A stretch of DNA of 64,000 nucleotides. It comes from Ignavibacteriales bacterium. GTDB lineage: Bacteria; Bacteroidota; Ignavibacteria; UBA10030; SZUA-254. Below, piece after piece: positions 43,497 through 52,433 of the stretch (position 1 is its first letter; each line of letters opens with the position of its first letter). The notes below the pieces were generated by a model that saw only the letters and a program-made list of their open reading frames with translations, did not search any database and had not been told where the DNA came from. Location of the stretch: the NCBI GenBank assembly GCA_016218025.1, contig JACRFD010000050.1, positions 27,115-91,114 of the forward strand, in the 5' to 3' direction. A program made the position numbers and the translations under genes.

Positions 43497-44201
43497 TTAC
43501 AAATTAATTAAGATAATTTTTTTATCGGAATTTATGTCATTTGAAAAATATTCTGTTTGAAGAGGAAAAATCGAAATGTTTTTTGGTTGAAACTTGTTTT
43601 TTGCGTCTTCAATTTCGTTGGTTAAATCTCCCCCCTTCCAGAGCACAATTGATTTTGGGGTAACAATTTTATCTTCTGATAAAGGGGATTTGAAATCAAC
43701 TCCGTTTTTTAAAAGCGGAATCGACCACTCTATCAGCTTTACTGTTGGGGCAACGGCTCTTGCCAGCACATAATCGAATGATTTTGAATAAGCTTTATCT
43801 TGGGCTAAATCTTCAGCACGCTTGTTGACAACCGAAATATTTTTAATTCCAAGTTTTGTATATATATCTTCAACCACCGAACATTTTTTTCTGATAGAAT
43901 CTAAAAGTGTAATTTTAATGTTGGGCTCAAGGATGGCGATCGGCAATCCCGGCAAACCCCCACCTGTACCTATATCGATTGCATGAGAATTTATTTTAAA
44001 TTTAAATAAAAACAGAGGTGAGATTGAATGAAGTATATGGCGAGTCCAAATATTTATAAGATCGTTTCTTGAGATCAGATTAATTTTACTATTCCATTCT
44101 ATTAACAGCTCAACATATTTCTCTAACAAACTAAGCTGATTTGTTGTGCAGTTTGATAAGTTGGTTTTTATTATATCAGAAATTTCTTTGGGAATTTTCA
44201 T
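43497..44201 (-). CDS. rsmG: 16S rRNA (guanine527-N7)-methyltransferase
   Basis: A 234-residue RsmG/GidB. The family blocks LIEWNSKINLISRND, AIDIGTGGGLPGLPIAI (SAM loop), LLDSIRKKCSVVED and FDYVLARAVAPTVKLIEW are complete. It methylates G527 of 16S rRNA; loss gives low-level streptomycin resistance in many bacteria. It lies 68 bp downstream of mnmG as in most bacteria, but parAB, often next, is absent here and murQ follows. Confidence 0.95.
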   Translation of the reverse strand: MKIPKEISDIIKTNLSNCTTNQLSLLEKYVELLIEWNSKINLISRNDLINIWTRHILHSISPLFLFKFKINSHAIDIGTGGGLPGLPIAILEPNIKITLLDSIRKKCSVVEDIYTKLGIKNISVVNKRAEDLAQDKAYSKSFDYVLARAVAPTVKLIEWSIPLLKNGVDFKSPLSEDKIVTPKSIVLWKGGDLTNEIEDAKNKFQPKNISIFPLQTEYFSNDINSDKKIILINL

Positions 44202-44251
44202 TTTTGTCTATTTGATGTAAATTATTGTTTTTAAACGATCTATGCTTGCGC

Positions 44252-44265
44252 GTTTCACATGAAAC
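44252..44265. promoter_or_regulatory. Degenerate parS-like site
   Basis: GTTTCACATGAAAC differs from the parS core GTTTCACGTGAAAC only at one central base. It stands between mnmG and rsmG. One mismatch in parS usually weakens but need not abolish ParB binding. Confidence 0.55.
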
Positions 44266-44269
44266 GTTT

Positions 44270-46195
44270 TTATCTTTTCATATAGATCAACAAAATCGCA
44301 ACGTCTGCAGACGTTACGCCGCTTATTCGTGCGGCTTGTCCGATTGATCTCGGTTTCACCTTGCTTAATTTTTCTTGTCCTTCTTTTGATAATGATCTAA
44401 TTTTTTTATAATCGAAGTCTTCCGGTATGTTCAAAGATTCTTGCTGTTCAAATTTTTCTATTTCCAAACTTTGCCGCTTGTTGTATCCTTCATATTTAAT
44501 TTCGATTTCAACCTGATTTAATATGTCCGTTTTAAATTTATTATTTTGGTGACTATTAAAATTTCTTATTACATCTGATTCGTTTATAAAGTCTTGATCG
44601 AGAAGTTCTTTAATTTTGATTTCTGGACGTTGGAGAATTTGATCAAGCTTTGTTCCCTGGTCTACCCGCGGTGTGTTTTTTGAATCCAAAAAAGAGTTGA
44701 TTTTCTGAGGAGAAATTGCCGTCTTCCTAAAATACTCTAATAATTTATTGATCTCATCTTCCTTCTGTAAATAATTATTAAAATATTTTTCTTCGATTAG
44801 CCCAAACCGATGTCCGTAACGCATCAATCTGGCATCTGCGTTATCTTGCCTTAGCAATAACCGGTATTCCGCTCTTGAGGTAAAAATTCTATATGGTTCC
44901 TCAACGCCTTTATTGATTAAATCATCGATTAAAACTCCGATGTATGCCTCTGATCTTTTTAAAATAAAAGGATGGTCACCACGAACTTTTAGTGCCGCAT
45001 TAATGCCCGCAATTATTCCCTGTGCCGCCGCTTCTTCGTATCCCGACGTGCCATTAATTTGACCTGCAAAAAATAAACCGTCGACAAGTTTTGTTTCTAA
45101 AGTTAATTTTAATTGATGGGGTAGAAAGTAATCATATTCGACCGCATATCCCGGTCTAATCATTTTGGCATTTTGTAGTCCCTCGATGGTTTTTAAGCCG
45201 TTTAGTTGCACGTCTTCAGGAAGGCTGGTTGAAAATCCATTAACGTAAACAGTTTCAGAATTATAGCCTTCTTGTTCTAAAAATATTTGGTGTCGATCCC
45301 TTTCTTGGAATCTAACAATTTTATCTTCAATTGAAGGACAATATCTAGGTCCAACACCTTTGATCCTCCCCGTAAACAACGGCGAGTCTTTAAATCCCTT
45401 TTCTAATTCTTTATGCGTTCTTTGGTTAGAGTAAGTTACATACATCGGGATTTGTGAATTTAGAATTTTTTCATTTTGGAATGAAAACGGTTCAGGGTTA
45501 TTATCGCCATATTGTATTTGAACTTCATTCAAGTTAATGCTTGACAATGTGATTCTCGGTGGTGTTCCTGTTTTTAATCTTCCGTGAATAAAACCCTTTT
45601 CGTCTAGTGAGCTAGTTAAGAAATTTGCAGGTTGTTCACCAATCCTGCCGCCTGCTTCGCTGAAAATTCCAGTGTGAAGTAATCCCCCTAAAAATGTACC
45701 TGTACATAAGATCAAGGCGCTACATTTTATTATTAATCCTTTGGAGGTAACAATTTTTGATACTTGGAGTTTACCGTTGATTTTCTCATCAACTATTTCT
45801 TCAACACGGTCGGAAATTATTGTTAAGTTTGAGATTTCTTGAAGCGTCTTAATTGAAGCTTCGGTGTACCAATTTCTATCGCTTTGAGTGCGAGGCGACC
45901 ACACGGCAGGACCCTTTGACTTATTTAACATTCTGAAATGTATTCCAGTTCTATCCGCAAGTTTTCCAATTTCACCACCCAGGGCATCAACCTCTCTTAC
46001 CAATTGACCCTTTGCTGATCCACCAATTGCTGGATTGCAAGACATTCTACCAATTGAATTGATGTTCATTGTTATCAGCAATGTTTTACATCCCATTCTC
46101 GATGATGCCGAGGCAGCCTCTATTCCAGCATGTCCTCCACCGACCACAATTACATCAAATTCTTTATAAACCAAATTAATATTTTCCTGTTTCAC
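44270..46195 (-). CDS. mnmG: tRNA uridine-5-carboxymethylaminomethyl modification enzyme MnmG
   Basis: A 641-residue FAD enzyme that, with MnmE, modifies U34 of tRNAs. It has the FAD loop [14 protein letters not shown] (15-28), the GidA signatures [21 protein letters not shown] (about 53-73; the first ten residues are diagnostic), [21 protein letters not shown] and [16 protein letters not shown], and the C-terminal helical MnmE-binding region. The start is GTG at 46195, inside the parS palindrome. It lies 12 bp downstream of mnmE. Confidence 0.95.
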   Translation of the reverse strand: MKQENINLVYKEFDVIVVGGGHAGIEAASASSRMGCKTLLITMNINSIGRMSCNPAIGGSAKGQLVREVDALGGEIGKLADRTGIHFRMLNKSKGPAVWSPRTQSDRNWYTEASIKTLQEISNLTIISDRVEEIVDEKINGKLQVSKIVTSKGLIIKCSALILCTGTFLGGLLHTGIFSEAGGRIGEQPANFLTSSLDEKGFIHGRLKTGTPPRITLSSINLNEVQIQYGDNNPEPFSFQNEKILNSQIPMYVTYSNQRTHKELEKGFKDSPLFTGRIKGVGPRYCPSIEDKIVRFQERDRHQIFLEQEGYNSETVYVNGFSTSLPEDVQLNGLKTIEGLQNAKMIRPGYAVEYDYFLPHQLKLTLETKLVDGLFFAGQINGTSGYEEAAAQGIIAGINAALKVRGDHPFILKRSEAYIGVLIDDLINKGVEEPYRIFTSRAEYRLLLRQDNADARLMRYGHRFGLIEEKYFNNYLQKEDEINKLLEYFRKTAISPQKINSFLDSKNTPRVDQGTKLDQILQRPEIKIKELLDQDFINESDVIRNFNSHQNNKFKTDILNQVEIEIKYEGYNKRQSLEIEKFEQQESLNIPEDFDYKKIRSLSKEGQEKLSKVKPRSIGQAARISGVTSADVAILLIYMKR

Positions 46196-46203
46196 GTGAA
46201 ACG
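46188..46203. promoter_or_regulatory. parS centromere-like site overlapping the mnmG start
   Basis: TGTTTCACGTGAAACG contains the exact 14-bp core GTTTCACGTGAAAC of the ParB-binding parS consensus (TGTTNCACGTGAAACA). It is a perfect palindrome over those 14 bases and lies about 4.5 kb from dnaA, where parS sites usually cluster. It covers the GTG start codon of mnmG. Confidence 0.85.
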
Positions 46204-46207
46204 AACA

Positions 46208-47584
46208 TTATTTTCCTATGCAAAAATTGCTAAAAATATCTTTTAAAATATCTTCTGTTGTTATTTCTCCGATTATTTCTGCTAAAGAATTTGCAGCTTT
46301 TCTTAAATCAACTGCGATAAATTCATTAGTCCTCTGGAGTCTAATACTTTCTTTTGCTAAGGATATTGATTTTCTTGCATTTTCTAAGCAAGTTTTTTGT
46401 CTTTCATTAATTAAAAAATGAGACTGTGTTAAATCAATATTGTTTTTTGTTAATATCATCCTTTTTATTTCTGTTTTTAATAGCTCAATATTTTCGCCGG
46501 TTAATGCAGATATATTAATTTGAATTGCAATATCCTGATATTTACTTAGATCTGTATAACCGTAGTGTAAATCGATTTTATTGCGTACAATTATGCTTCT
46601 ATTGTCTTTTAGAATATCAATTAGAGTTTCTGATAATTTTTGAAACTCAACGGTTTGGTCAACAATGAATAGTATGACATCAGCACTACTGATTTCTTGA
46701 TATGTTTTTTTGAACCCTTCTATTTCAACTATATCTGTTGATTCTCTAAGTCCAGCAGTATCTACAAGCTTGAGTAAAATTCCATCCAAGATTAGATTTT
46801 CTTCGATTTTATCTCTAGTTGTTCCTGGAATATCCGTTACAATTGCCCGATCATGGCCAAGTAAAACATTGAGAATACTTGACTTACCTACATTCGGCGG
46901 ACCAACTAAGACTACTTTTATTCCTTCTCGAATAATTTTACCTGCTGAATATGTTGAGATCAATTCAGAAATTGAATTGTCAATTTCGTTTATTTGGGCT
47001 TTAAGTTTTTCTTGAGAGGTAAAGGCGATGTCCTCTTCAGAAAAATCAAGCTCAAGCTCGATCAATCCACAATAATGGGTTAACAAATTCTTAATCTTTT
47101 TAATTCGATCAGATAATGAACCTTGAAGAGTTTGAATTGAGACTTTGTTTGCATATTCCGACCGAGCGCTGATAAGATCTGAAACCGCTTCGGCTTGAGA
47201 TAAATCAATTCTTCCATTAAGAAATGCCCGAAATGTGAATTCGCCCGGCTCGGCAAATCGGCACCCATTAGCTATTAATTCGGATAGAATTTTATTTGTT
47301 ACATAGACTCCGCCGTGACAACTAATTTCAACAACATTTTCACCAGTATATGAATTTGGTTCAACAAAAATTGTAGTAATAACTTCATCTATTATTTCCG
47401 ATTTCGAATCTTTAAATATTCCAAAATGAGCAGTGTGGGATTTTGCCTTCGCAAGTTGAATTCTTCCATTAAATCCTTTGTCGACAATATTTAAGGCTTC
47501 TTTTCCACTAACGCGGATAACCGATATTCCTCCTTCACCGATTGGTGTTGCAATTGCAGCAATAGTATCGTTCTTTGAGTACAT
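46208..47584 (-). CDS. mnmE: tRNA modification GTPase MnmE
   Basis: A 458-residue GTPase from ATG 47584 (MYSKNDTIAAIATPIGEGG). The N-terminal tetrahydrofolate-binding domain is followed by a helical domain with the inserted G domain: G1 GPPNVGKSS near 231, G2 GTTRDKIEE, G3 DTAGLRE and G4 NKID. The C-terminal FCIGK Cys motif is complete. The longer frame from 47650 is rejected since its first 22 residues would be encoded through the yidC terminator region. Confidence 0.95.
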   Translation of the reverse strand: MYSKNDTIAAIATPIGEGGISVIRVSGKEALNIVDKGFNGRIQLAKAKSHTAHFGIFKDSKSEIIDEVITTIFVEPNSYTGENVVEISCHGGVYVTNKILSELIANGCRFAEPGEFTFRAFLNGRIDLSQAEAVSDLISARSEYANKVSIQTLQGSLSDRIKKIKNLLTHYCGLIELELDFSEEDIAFTSQEKLKAQINEIDNSISELISTYSAGKIIREGIKVVLVGPPNVGKSSILNVLLGHDRAIVTDIPGTTRDKIEENLILDGILLKLVDTAGLRESTDIVEIEGFKKTYQEISSADVILFIVDQTVEFQKLSETLIDILKDNRSIIVRNKIDLHYGYTDLSKYQDIAIQINISALTGENIELLKTEIKRMILTKNNIDLTQSHFLINERQKTCLENARKSISLAKESIRLQRTNEFIAVDLRKAANSLAEIIGEITTEDILKDIFSNFCIGK

Positions 47585-47630
47585 AAGATTTTCCAATTCA
47601 AATTTAGAAAACTTAGATCGGAAAAACAAT

Positions 47631-47663
47631 AATAAAAAAACCCCGTTCAAGATGAGCGGGGTT
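47631..47663 (-). terminator. Intrinsic terminator after yidC
   Basis: On the minus strand AACCCCG pairs with CGGGGTT around an 11-nt loop and is followed by TTTTTTTATTATT. It is 23 bp beyond the yidC stop and separates the rpmH-rnpA-yidD-yidC transcript from mnmE, which then needs its own promoter in 47585-47640. Confidence 0.85.
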
Positions 47664-47685
47664 TTTTTATTAAATAATTTTGTTG

Positions 47686-49482
47686 TTACTTCTGCTTCCT
47701 GGGCAAATCTTTAGCGATTTTGCTAATCCATCCGGATGACTTTTTTTGTTCGACTTTTCTTAGTGGTTCATTCTTATGTTTTTTATTTATCCACCCTTGT
47801 TGTGCAATCGACAATAAATTAAATACAAAGTAATAAAGATTTAGGCCGGCAGGAAAACTATTAAACATTAATGTCATTAAAATCGGCATCATCCATATCA
47901 TCATTTTTTGTCTCGGATCTTTTACCGACATTTTTTGTTGAATGAACATAGTTATGCCCATCAAAAGTGCTAAGCCGCTGATTTCATTCATGTTAAAAAT
48001 TGGAATTCTAAAAGGTAACCTTGCAATCACGTCCGGTATCGATAAATCTGTAATCCACCAGAAAAAGGAAGCCTGTCGCAACTCAACCGCAGAGCTAAAG
48101 ACTGCCCACAATGCATAAAGTATCGGCAATTGCAGTAGCATCGGCAAGCAACCTCCGGCAGGGTTAACTCCGTATTCTTTATATAAACGCATCACCTGTT
48201 GATTCATTTTTTGTGGATCATCTTTATATTTTTCCCGAATTTCCTCCATCAACGGCTGTAAAGATTGCATTCGTTGCATTGACTTCATGCTGCTTTTTGT
48301 AAGGGGGTGGAGGACCACCTTAATTATGATTGAAAAGATTATCAGTATTATTCCAAAATTCGGAATAAACATTTTCAAAAATTTAAAAAGAGGCATTATC
48401 GCATACTCGGAGATGGGACGTATTAACCATGCCGCCCCTAAACTCATAATTTTATCTAAATCGATATTATATTTTTTTAATTCCTCAAAGTTCAAAGGAC
48501 CAGCATAAATTGTATATCTATCTGTCTCTGTTGAGTTTCCATTAAATGGCATTTCGAGTGCCATCGAATAATTTTCTTTTGCACCTTCATTCGGAAGATG
48601 AACTCTGGTTCCCTCCAAATAAGCACGCTTACTCTCCTTGAGATCCGGGATTATTGCAACAGTAAAATATTTATTTCTGATTGCTATCCAATTAACTCTT
48701 CCGGAAATATTGCTGTCTCTTACTGTTTCATTAAAATTGCTTGCATCAAGCTCTGCAAGCTCTCCGCCGGCATATGCATAAGTTTTTGCAAAATTTGATT
48801 CGTCTATACTGTTATGTTCTGCGTATTTCAACCCCGTTTCCCACACAACATTATATGCAAAATTGGCGATTATTGACTCCATTCCAACAAATTTAAATCC
48901 CACGCTAATATCGTACTTGTCGCCATAGATTGTTATTGTTTTTATAATTTTATTCGAAACACCAACGGGTAAAACCATTTCAAAATTAACTGAATCATTT
49001 CCGTTGATCTTAATGTTTTTATCTGTTGTTAATTCAAAATATAGATTTTTTGTGTTTATGATTTTCCCGTCACTGGTGGAAAATAAAAGATGAAAGTCTC
49101 CCGTTGAATTTTGTGTCAGCAGTTCAACCGGATATTTGTCCCAAGTAAAATAATCTTTTAATATCCAAGATGTAATTGTGCCGCCACGCGAAGAAAATTC
49201 TAATCTATATTTATCTGTTTCAACAATATACTTTCTGTTTTCTTTGCTGGCTAAATGAGCAAAATATTTGCCGAGTGTATCTTCTTTGGCTACTCTTACA
49301 ATTTTTTCTTTATCGTAATTTAATTTTTTTTGATCAGTTGATTCTTTGCTTGATTGTTTACTGGAATCAGTAATAACACTCGTATTAATTTGTTGCGTTT
49401 GAGGTTGTGGCGCTGTCATCCAAAGCCAAACCATCAGTACCAAACCAATTAAGATAAATCCAATTATTGCATTTCGATCCAT
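47686..49482 (-). CDS. yidC: Membrane protein insertase YidC
   Basis: A 598-residue YidC of the Gram-negative type. It has an N-terminal membrane helix (MDRNAIIGFILIGLVLMVWL), a large periplasmic beta domain (about 60-340) and the five-helix insertase core (about 370-580) with SMKSMQRMQSLQPLMEEI and GGCLPMLLQLPILYALW. A short basic tail ends the chain. It inserts inner-membrane proteins together with or independently of SecYEG. It follows yidD by 31 bp. Confidence 0.96.
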   Translation of the reverse strand: MDRNAIIGFILIGLVLMVWLWMTAPQPQTQQINTSVITDSSKQSSKESTDQKKLNYDKEKIVRVAKEDTLGKYFAHLASKENRKYIVETDKYRLEFSSRGGTITSWILKDYFTWDKYPVELLTQNSTGDFHLLFSTSDGKIINTKNLYFELTTDKNIKINGNDSVNFEMVLPVGVSNKIIKTITIYGDKYDISVGFKFVGMESIIANFAYNVVWETGLKYAEHNSIDESNFAKTYAYAGGELAELDASNFNETVRDSNISGRVNWIAIRNKYFTVAIIPDLKESKRAYLEGTRVHLPNEGAKENYSMALEMPFNGNSTETDRYTIYAGPLNFEELKKYNIDLDKIMSLGAAWLIRPISEYAIMPLFKFLKMFIPNFGIILIIFSIIIKVVLHPLTKSSMKSMQRMQSLQPLMEEIREKYKDDPQKMNQQVMRLYKEYGVNPAGGCLPMLLQLPILYALWAVFSSAVELRQASFFWWITDLSIPDVIARLPFRIPIFNMNEISGLALLMGITMFIQQKMSVKDPRQKMMIWMMPILMTLMFNSFPAGLNLYYFVFNLLSIAQQGWINKKHKNEPLRKVEQKKSSGWISKIAKDLPRKQK

Positions 49483-49513
49483 TTGAAACTCCGCTACGTT
49501 TTAATAAATGATT

Positions 49514-49717
49514 TTATGGAACCGGATCATAACCGCCGGGATGAAAAGGTTGACATTTTAAAATTCGTTTAATAGCCATCCATGTTCCTTTAAATTTGCC
49601 GTGTTTAGTAATTGTGCCGATGGCATAATCGGAACAAGTTGGATAAAAGCGACAAGTGTTGGGTGGAAAAAGGGGAGAGATAATCGCTTGATACAAACGA
49701 ATAAAAAATAATATCAT
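49514..49717 (-). CDS. yidD: Membrane protein insertion efficiency factor YidD
   Basis: A 67-residue protein: [38 protein letters not shown] and [18 protein letters not shown] are the three conserved blocks of YidD, including its three cysteines. It assists YidC. The gene lies between rnpA (9 bp upstream) and yidC, the usual bacterial order. Confidence 0.95.
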   Translation of the reverse strand: MILFFIRLYQAIISPLFPPNTCRFYPTCSDYAIGTITKHGKFKGTWMAIKRILKCQPFHPGGYDPVP

Positions 49718-49726
49718 TTTTTTATT

Positions 49727-50125
49727 TCAGGTGTTATAATTCTTAATTTTTAATAGCAATTCAACCACGTCTTCATATATAGAATTAAGAAGTTGTGTTG
49801 TTAACTTTAAATTTTGAGGTGGAAAATAGAATAAAATAGATTGAATAGAAGATTTGCGTGATCCGTCAATTGAAATTATTTTCTTATTTAATCTGAAGGC
49901 TTCCCGCACAATCCGCTTAATCCGGTTTCTATCAACTGAACGTTTTATTGTTCGTGAAACTTTTACGCCGAACAGAGTATTATTCTCTACTTTATTACCG
50001 ATTTTATTAAGGGTTACAAAACACCGAAGAATATTTCCTTCGTATCTTTTTCCCCTGTTAAATAGATATCCAAACGACTTTGAACCACGTAAAATCTCGT
50101 TTCGGGGAAGTCCGTGGTTTTTCAT
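49727..50125 (-). CDS. rnpA: Ribonuclease P protein component
   Basis: A 132-residue basic protein with the RnpA signature VKVSRTIKRSVDRNRIKRIVREAFR (about 73-97; key block RNRIKR), and a conserved LPRNEILRGSKSFGYLFNRGKR N-terminus. It supports the RNase P RNA in 5' maturation of tRNAs. It lies 14 bp after rpmH. Confidence 0.95.
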   Translation of the reverse strand: MKNHGLPRNEILRGSKSFGYLFNRGKRYEGNILRCFVTLNKIGNKVENNTLFGVKVSRTIKRSVDRNRIKRIVREAFRLNKKIISIDGSRKSSIQSILFYFPPQNLKLTTQLLNSIYEDVVELLLKIKNYNT

Positions 50126-50139
50126 GGGTTTGTTTTTAG

Positions 50140-50286
50140 TTATCTTTCGTCGCTAACAGTTAGTTTTTTTCTTCCTGTTGCTCTTCTACGTTTTAAAACT
50201 TTTCTACCATCTTTTGACTTCATTCTTTCACGAAACCCATGTTTGTTCTTACGTTTTCGGTTGCTGGGTTGAAATGTCCTTTTCAT
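50140..50286 (-). CDS. rpmH: Ribosomal protein bL34
   Basis: A 48-residue protein beginning [18 protein letters not shown], the almost invariant L34 start. ATG 50286 has GAGGAA a few bases upstream. The frame that opens at 50349 would add 21 residues read through the leader hairpin and is rejected. It is the first gene of the leftward rpmH-rnpA-yidD-yidC operon, facing dnaA. Confidence 0.95.
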   Translation of the reverse strand: MKRTFQPSNRKRKNKHGFRERMKSKDGRKVLKRRRATGRKKLTVSDER

Positions 50287-50318
50287 AATTTCCTCGGTTA
50301 TTTTAAGATGTGCTAATG

Positions 50319-50347
50319 AAAAAAAGAGGATTGTAAGAACAATCCTC
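50319..50347 (-). terminator. Terminator-like hairpin in the rpmH leader
   Basis: On the minus strand GAGGATTGT pairs perfectly with ACAATCCTC around a 4-nt loop and is followed by TTTTTTT. It lies 33 bp upstream of rpmH on its own strand, with no leftward gene ending upstream, so it looks like an attenuator or leader terminator. Confidence 0.65.
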
Positions 50348-50471
50348 AAACATGTAACTGAATATTTGAATAAATTTGTTTTTAATATATCAAAATTGAC
50401 TGATTATTACAAACTGATTTTTCGCTTATAAAATAATACTTGTTTCAATCATGAATTCTGTTTATTTTCAA

Positions 50472-50676
50472 TGTGGAAATGAGATGTTTATTAATGTTTA
50501 AAAAATGTTAATAACTATTGAGACATTTTAATTTTTAGCATAAACTCTAAAAAACCATAGTTTTTTATGGTTTTTTTTAATCTAAACGTGCATATATTTG
50601 TTGATATTCTGTGAATATGTTGTTTAATTCCTCCATTATTTTAATCAAAATATTAATCTTGTGAAGAATCGTTTTA
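50472..50676. other. dnaA upstream region with DnaA-box-like motifs
   Basis: Part of the 390-bp divergent gap rpmH-dnaA. Box-like motifs on the plus strand are TGTGGAAAT (50472-50480), TGTTAATAA (50506-50514) and TGTTGATAT (50599-50607), near-matches to TGTGGATAA, the complement of TTATCCACA. TTGATA (50601-50606), which overlaps the third motif, and TTAATT (50624-50629) could form the dnaA promoter. This would fit autoregulation by DnaA. Confidence 0.5.
50549..50578. terminator. Perfect 11-bp hairpin upstream of dnaA
   Basis: AAAAAACCATA (50549-50559) and TATGGTTTTTT (50566-50576) pair around GTTTTT; the plus-strand T-run continues to 50578. It is nearly symmetrical and could terminate in either direction. 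It lies in a gap with divergent genes, about 100 bp before the dnaA start. Confidence 0.6.
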
Positions 50677-52092
50677 ATGATCAATAAAGAGATGGCAATT
50701 CAAATATGGGCTCAGGCGTTGACATTGATAAAAAATCGGGTCAATTCACAAAGCTTTAAGTCTTGGTTCGAACCTATTATACCGGTTGATTTGAGTTCAA
50801 ATAAATTAACATTACAGGTTCCCAGCCAGTTTTTTGTTGATTGGCTGGAAGAGCATTACTATTCGCTTATTAATGAGGTATTAACTCAAGTTGTGGGGAA
50901 AGAGCAATATGTGATCTATTCAATCGCACCAGAAGGATCATCCGATGATGCGGGATCCAACGATCAAGATTTTCAAACAAAACATTTTATCGATACTAAG
51001 ATAGTTCCAAATCAACCAACATCTTCTAACATAACTATAAAAAATAAACAGTTCATTAATCCATCCTTAAATGCTCGGTATACATTTGACAAATATATAA
51101 AAGGTGAGAGTAATCAATTTGCTCGAGCTGCTGCTCTCGCCGTAGCAAACAACCCCGGTGGGACATCTTTCAATCCGTTGGTGATTTATGGAGGAGTGGG
51201 TTTAGGAAAAACACATCTAGTGCATGCAATTGGTAATCACGTGCTTTTGTCAGGAAAAACTTCACGAGTGTTATATGTTTCAAGTGAAAAATTTACGGTT
51301 GATTTTGTCGAAGCAATTCAAAAAGATAATATATCTGAATTTTCAAATTTTTACCGTAATATTGATTTATTAATTGTTGACGATATTCAATTTTTTGCCG
51401 GAAAAGAAAAAACACAAGATATATTTTTCCATACTTTTAATGCATTACATCAACTGGGAAAACAAATTGTTCTTTCGTCAGATCGTCCCCCGAAGGATTT
51501 ACAGGGATTGAACGATAGGTTAACTTCAAGATTTCAGTGGGGTCTAACAGCAGATATTCAACCTCCGGATTTAGAAACTCGCATCGCCATTTTACAAAAA
51601 AAGAGTTCTGATGATGGAATTGAACTTGGGCATGAGGTTGTTGAATTTATTGCTTCCAATATTACTTCTAATATACGTGAATTAGAAGGTTGTTTAATTA
51701 GTCTTCTTGCCAGGGCTTCTTTAGAAAATCGTAAGATCGATTTAGAGCTGGCTTACAATGTTGTTCGTTCATTGGTGGGAGAGGTCAGATCACAAATAAC
51801 TATTGAAGAAATCCAACGCGTTGTTGCAAAATATTTTGGAATACCGGACGACTTGCTCAGGGCTAAAACCCGAAAGCAAGAAGTTGTTATCGCTCGTCAG
51901 ATTGCAATGTATCTCTCAAAAGAATTGACCAATTCTTCTTTAAAAACTATCGGACTACATTTTGGCGGAAGAGATCACAGCACGGTAATTCATGCTTATC
52001 AAACTGTTGAAGACAGTATTCATTTAGATCAAAAACAAAAAGATGCAGTTCAACAATTAAAAAATACACTTCAACACGGTGTTCGTAGATAA
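50677..52092 (+). CDS. dnaA: Chromosomal replication initiator DnaA
   Basis: A 471-residue initiator. Domain I starts IWAQALTLIKNRVNSQSFKSW, a variable domain II follows (about 85-125), then the AAA+ domain III with Walker A GGVGLGKTHLVHA near 169 and sensor region NIDLLIVDDIQFFAGK. The C-terminal helix-turn-helix domain IV carries the signature FGGRDHSTVIHAYQTV near 430. It opens DNA at oriC. Two DnaA-box-like clusters flank the gene. Confidence 0.97.
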   Translation: MINKEMAIQIWAQALTLIKNRVNSQSFKSWFEPIIPVDLSSNKLTLQVPSQFFVDWLEEHYYSLINEVLTQVVGKEQYVIYSIAPEGSSDDAGSNDQDFQTKHFIDTKIVPNQPTSSNITIKNKQFINPSLNARYTFDKYIKGESNQFARAAALAVANNPGGTSFNPLVIYGGVGLGKTHLVHAIGNHVLLSGKTSRVLYVSSEKFTVDFVEAIQKDNISEFSNFYRNIDLLIVDDIQFFAGKEKTQDIFFHTFNALHQLGKQIVLSSDRPPKDLQGLNDRLTSRFQWGLTADIQPPDLETRIAILQKKSSDDGIELGHEVVEFIASNITSNIRELEGCLISLLARASLENRKIDLELAYNVVRSLVGEVRSQITIEEIQRVVAKYFGIPDDLLRAKTRKQEVVIARQIAMYLSKELTNSSLKTIGLHFGGRDHSTVIHAYQTVEDSIHLDQKQKDAVQQLKNTLQHGVRR

Positions 52093-52433
52093 CTATGTTG
52101 ATAAGATTATTTCTTTTGTGAATTTAAGTATTATTAATGTTAATAAGTCCCAAAATTTTATATCTATTTCTTTTTTGTTCATAAATAATTTTTTATGAAA
52201 TAGAAGATCACAAAATATCAACACAAGAAAAAATGAATTTTAATAAATAAAAGTATAAATCTATGGTTATAAACATATCAACACCTTTATTATAATTCTT
52301 TTTTATTTTTTCTTTCTAACTTATTGTATTAGAATAGAGTTACGGAGAAAAATATCTTTGATAATTACCTATTTTTTTGTACATTGAATCTCAGCAATTT
52401 TAAATCACACAGTACCCTTTAAGGAATGTTTCT
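52093..52433. other. dnaA-dnaN intergenic region, candidate oriC
   Basis: A 341-bp, very AT-rich gap. Box-like motifs: TGTTGATAA (52096-52104), TGTTAATAA (52138-52146), ATATCAACA (52215-52223), TTATAAACA (52267-52275) and ATATCAACA (52275-52283). The first is the complement of TTATCAACA, one base from the DnaA box TTATCCACA. A TATCTTTG promoter-like element (52353-52360) precedes dnaN. AT-rich runs between the boxes could be the unwinding element. Confidence 0.55.

Noticed and set aside
50287..50349. 21-residue extension of bL34
   Set aside because: It reads through a leader hairpin and removes the invariant MKRT start.
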